NCBI GenBank assembly: GCA_030686995.1
Contig: CM060698.1
Span: 142,371,106 to 142,435,105, forward strand
Origin: Artemisia argyi
Taxonomy: Eukaryota > Streptophyta > Magnoliopsida > Asterales > Asteraceae
DNA length: 64,000 nucleotides
Direction of reading: 5' to 3'
The notes under the pieces were generated by a model that worked only from the letters and a program-made list of their open reading frames with translations, made no database searches and was not told the origin of the DNA. The translations under genes were made by a program, and so were the position numbers. Positions within the stretch are counted from its first letter, which is position 1; every line of letters starts with the position of its first letter. Shown one piece after another: positions 59,988 through 64,000 of the stretch.

Positions 59988-61364
59988 TAAGTGAATCTTA
60001 AATTCAAAATCATACTCCGCACAAGTATTTCGTGTTACTAAATAATTGATTTTGAGTGTGTCGGATGTCGCATTTTCACATTTATGTTCAGTATGTTTGG
60101 TGGTCATGTTTAATTGATTTATAGAAATGTTTTGAGTTAAAATGAAATATTGACGTTTTTAAGAAGATAAATTAGTTATAATCATGGTATCACGTCTATA
60201 AAAATTCTAATATCAGCATCCTATTTCTAACAGTTCGTTCTATCATTTCAGTTATAAATACAAAACTTGCTCTCGCTTGAAAATTCTATTAGTCACAATA
60301 AATTGTATATTTATAGGATAATGGTTGCCGCAACGCACGGATACCCTACTATATTTGTAATGTGGTTATGTATAAAGTTTTCTCAAGAAATAAAACTTTT
60401 ATGGTTGTTTGGAAAATAATACAAGGACTTGGATCCAAAAAGCTAAGAACCATAAACATCGAATGCATACAGATTGGTCAGACGATCAAATGTTCATAAG
60501 AGTTCATGTAAAGACCACAAAATATTTTCAACCCATATACATAGTTATTGTTATACACACAATATTCAAATACATACATACAAACGAACTACTATATATG
60601 TGAAACGAAAAAAATATAGAACTCACCCTTCTCATAGGTATCGTACAACTACAAGAAATTTGAGCCATTCGGGTAGAAATTTACCCCAAATTATAAATAC
60701 TGATCACTTATCTCCAAACAAGTAGCCAAGAGATGAATCACCACCAGGAAACGATGTAACCTTTGTTGATGGCCGACCCTAAGGTAATGAAAAATAGTCA
60801 TGAAGCCAACTCAAACAGAAATTAGGAAAAAATCTTTAAAAATGTATCATACTTGTCAAAAATCTTACTTTCGCGTAGCGTACAAAAAAAAATCTTTTTG
60901 TCTCTATCATACTACACTATTTGGGCTTTTCTTATACACTATCTAACCCACCCATCCGGTACCCGGTTTATTGTTTTTGATTGTAATAACACCGCAAGAC
61001 ACGCTGGAACTTTGACACACGTTTTCTTCTTCCACACATACTCCCACCTCACTCCCCACTTTCTACCAAACCTATGTACTTGCTTATCACAATCTTGTGG
61101 TCCATATATTGCCTGTAATCCCATTATCAATTCACACATCACTTTCAATTATCCCCAATATTTGCATACAAACCCTAATTCGTCAACCCATTTTAATATA
61201 ACAAATTGATTGTCGTTTTCCATTTTTTGGCAAGTCAGAAGGTATATTCCACCAACTATTTTATGTATATTATACTGAATTGAATTAATTTATTATACAA
61301 ATTGTTTTTTTAGGGTTTCGTAAATTAGGGTTTTTAATAAATTATTTCGTTTTTTATAGGTACT
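59988..61364. other. Intergenic and upstream region of the MULE-related gene
   Basis: AT-rich. It contains a Helitron-like word (TTGCCGCAACGCACGG, about 60324) and CTACAAGAAATTTGAGCC near 60648, which resembles a decayed CACTA-type end. A pyrimidine/CA-rich segment lies at 60900-61200. No gene supported. Confidence 0.5.
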
Positions 61365-63892
61365 ATGGAAGTACCACTAGATGTTGTGTTCAAAATACAC
61401 CACAATGGTGTCTTCATGTTTGACCCCTTAAGGTATGATTATGGTAGGGAGATTCTAATGGAGGCCTCTTCAAATGATAGAATTATGTATAGCCCACTAT
61501 TGGATATTTTAGTTAATAAGGTTAGGCAAAATATATGGGCGTTATTCATGTGCATTCCTGAATTAGACATTGATAGTGGAGGCTTAAAAATCATAGAAAG
61601 GGATTCAGATGTTCATGCTTTATATGATCTAGCCCTGAAGCATAAGATTGTACATTTGTATGTGGCTCATAGTCCCCAAAACCTAGCACCCTACTACCAC
61701 CACAACCTATGTTTAGATAGTTCTTATTCTGATGTAACATCCAAAAGGAAAGAACATGACAAACTAAAAAAGGATGCCGGTAATATGTCGTTTGAAGAGT
61801 TGATTGCTTGGGCTGAGGAAGAAGCCCGGTCTCCTTATTTAAGGTCTCCTCCACTTAAGGATAGGCCACTTGGAAAAGATTTTGAGGGGAAGGTTACATT
61901 CATTAGGGTGTGGAATTATGAGGATGAGAGAACATATGATTACCCACCAGTTACTGAAGATGAGGTGTATACAGAGGTAGTTGATGAGGTTAGGCATGTG
62001 GACAACCAGGTTGTTGATGAGGTGCATAGGAATGAGGATGTTGATGTGGTTGAAGTTACTGAGGCTCAGACCAATGTACATGTCAACAATGATGTTGCAA
62101 ATGTAGAGAACATGGATGTTGATGGTGAAACAGATGCTAATATAGATTCTGTTGTGCTTGCTAGGCAGAAGACTCTAGATAAAGGAAAATCTGTTCTCAT
62201 ACAGAAAAAGAAGCAGGCGCAAAAGACTGTTATCAATGTTCCTAGGGGTAAAGGTATAACAATAAGAGAGACCAGTAATCCTCAAGTATCGTCAGAGTCC
62301 GATAGTGAAAGTGAAGATATCAATCAAGACAATGATGATGAGTCAGCTGGTTATGAGTCTTATGACTCTGATTGTCAAACAGATAAGTCTTATGATTATC
62401 TTAGTGACGTTGAAGATGAAGTTATCCAACTGAGAAAGCGGAAATTTGAAAACAAACACAGAACATCTGATGATGAAGGGCCTGATGAACAAAATCAAGA
62501 AGATAACAATGACACCCCTGAAGTGGTTGATGCAGAAGGGCCTAGCGGTTTAGGACCATTAGTTAGGCAACATGAACAATACATGGAAGGTTTGTTGAAG
62601 CAAATACGGGGTAATGGAGTTGGGTTAACAGGCCCGTTTTCCGTTGTTCATAAGTCCAAAAAAGAAGACAAGTACCCTGTGTATGATGAAGACACTCATT
62701 GGCGACTAAAGAAACCAACGGTAATACTAATACTTTGTATAATTAAATAAATATTTCAAATCTCTATAACAGTCACCAAAAAAGAAACCAACGGTAGTAC
62801 ATGAAACCTGTTGACGGGATCGAATTTTGGCCAGATGTTAGTAACTATTCTAGGGTTTTAGGTCCAATCCCAAAATCAATGCCTGGTAGGCCAAAGAGAA
62901 AGAGGGTGAGGGCAAGCCATGAACCCAAGTCTAGTACTAAGATAAGTAGGGCAGGTGTTGTAATGACTTGTCATAATTGTGGTGAAGTTGGCCACAACAG
63001 AAAGGGATGTACAAAGGAAACAATAACACCAATACCTAAAGAAAAAGGCAAAGCAGGAAGGCCTAAAAAGAAACAAAATACTGAGACGGAATTGGTTGAT
63101 GATCATGATATCCCTAGGTTTGTGCAGACTGAAATTAATGAGTATGAAATGGGTGCAAGTAATATGCGAGGGAGGTTAAGTGATGGTAGAGTATTTTATA
63201 TGCCAAAGATGGTGAATAAGAGATGTGGCCATGCTCACAAGGGTGGTCACTTGAAGATGAGAAGGGGTAAGACTAAACGGGGTAAATTTATTCCAGCAGA
63301 GAGGATAGGGAGGATGGGAACTTGGATGGCAATGGATGACACAAGTTCAGATACTATTGAAGATCAACAAAATTTCAATTCTTGTATGCTGGCCAGAAGT
63401 AATTCAGCAGGAAATCAGGAACACATACCAGGTAAATCTTAAGTTACATACATTTGTATACATTAAGTTGGTTTCATATACTGACATTTCGGATGTATAG
63501 GTACCCAACAATCTCAAGTTGGTGGATCAGTTGAAGTCACCAAATCTAAGAAAGCAAATGAAAGTGATTTTTTTGAAACAAGGAGAATTAGGGCTGCAAG
63601 AGGTACATCATCCAGGGGAGGCAGGGGTGCAACAAGGTTCACAAGACAAACAACATCAATGGTGGGAGGAAGCAGTCATGTGGCAACAAGGTTGACCAGA
63701 CAAACAAGATCAGATGATGCAGAAGCTGTGCAACAAGGACCAGAACCCCAAGCTTTGCAACAACCAAGACAAAGAGGTGAAGCAAACATGCTACCACCAA
63801 GAATGCCTAGTCAAAGGATTCTGCAAAGAAGATTGTCTGCACCAACTACTGGACCTGGTTCTAGTGTTGGCAATGAAATCATTGTTGACTAG
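61365..63892 (+). CDS. MULE (Mutator-like) transposase-derived gene lacking its catalytic core
   Basis: ATG 61365 opens MEVPLDVVFKIHHNGVFMF. Residues 1-110 resemble the PB1-like N-terminal domain found on many Asteraceae MULE transposases (ELDIDSGGLKIIERDSDVH). A long acidic linker (about 130-430) ends YPVYDEDTHWRLKKPT, the point where the FAR1/MULE transposase normally continues. Instead a stop follows at 62748. At 62801 the family's C-terminal tail starts (KPVDGIEFWPD, MPGRPKRKRVR), with the CCHC knuckle CHNCGEVGHNRKGC at 62969-63010. An intron (63432-63500, donor GTAAAT, acceptor TATAG) joins to a Gln/Arg-rich end, MPSQRILQRRL to NEIIVD. The DDE core and SWIM finger are absent. It could be a deletion derivative of a MULE or a domesticated, re-spliced gene. 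Confidence 0.75.
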
Positions 63893-63893
63893 A

Positions 63894-63926
<33 letters not shown>

Positions 63927-64000
63927 AGTATTATTGCACATATTTTGGTTACTATTCTATGTGCAAAAACAATCTAACTAGTAGGATGTTTATGTGTAAT
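63893..64000. repeat. Poly-A run after the MULE-related gene
   Basis: A run of about 29 A bases at 63896-63924 directly after the stop codon and the word GACTAGAC, followed by unassigned sequence to the window end. Confidence 0.8.

Noticed and set aside
60988..61209. ORF upstream of the MULE-related gene as a host protein
   Set aside because: Low-complexity His/Thr/Pro-rich translation with no recognisable domain, ending before the promoter-like AT-rich stretch; no support beyond being open.

Overview
The window is plant nuclear DNA, from a eudicot and most likely the daisy family (Asteraceae). The evidence is an intron-rich plant MAP kinase gene, fragments of other plant genes, AT-rich intergenic DNA, and copia and Athila-type gypsy elements whose proteins closely resemble those common in Asteraceae genomes such as Artemisia and Tanacetum. 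The family assignment comes from remembered protein similarity, not a search.

Layout. 1-2.6 kb: two tandem minus-strand serine carboxypeptidase-like copies, one cut by the window edge and one a pseudogene. 2.86-6.1 kb: a complete minus-strand group D (TDY) MAP kinase of the MPK9 type, the only clearly intact host gene here; I could place all ten coding exons. 6.5-23 kb: gene-poor repeat DNA with a Harbinger-like MITE, a 1.6 kb foldback element, a Stowaway-like MITE, Helitron-type termini, microsatellites and several undescribed motif arrays. 23.1-30.6 kb: a non-autonomous LTR retroelement without pol, carrying two small ORFs; its left LTR holds a hAT-like MITE and its right LTR keeps the empty site. 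32.5-43.4 kb: a degraded SYF1 splicing-factor gene split inside its first exon by a copia element. The copia 5' LTR contains a 3.4 kb solo LTR and a pair of Helitron-like units. 44.1-58.9 kb: a 14.8 kb Athila-type gypsy element with 3.8 kb LTRs, inserted downstream of the last visible SYF1 exon, probably in its intron. 59.3-60.0 kb: a major-latex-protein (Bet v 1 family) pseudogene next to a CACTA-type terminus. 61.4-63.9 kb: a MULE-related gene with its N-terminal PB1-like part and its C-terminal zinc-knuckle tail but no transposase core.

Reading it together: apart from the kinase, the window is a record of nested insertion and decay. Target-site duplications give a firm order in the SYF1 locus: copia into the exon, then the solo LTR into the copia LTR. 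The gypsy insertion is independent of these. The points most worth checking are a tRNA A-box-like plus 5S-rRNA-like module occurring twice, an array of TGACGNCGTCA palindromes just upstream of an LTR TATA box, a repeated AAGTGTAGGGA motif within the non-autonomous element, and dispersed AATCACATGTGATT clusters.
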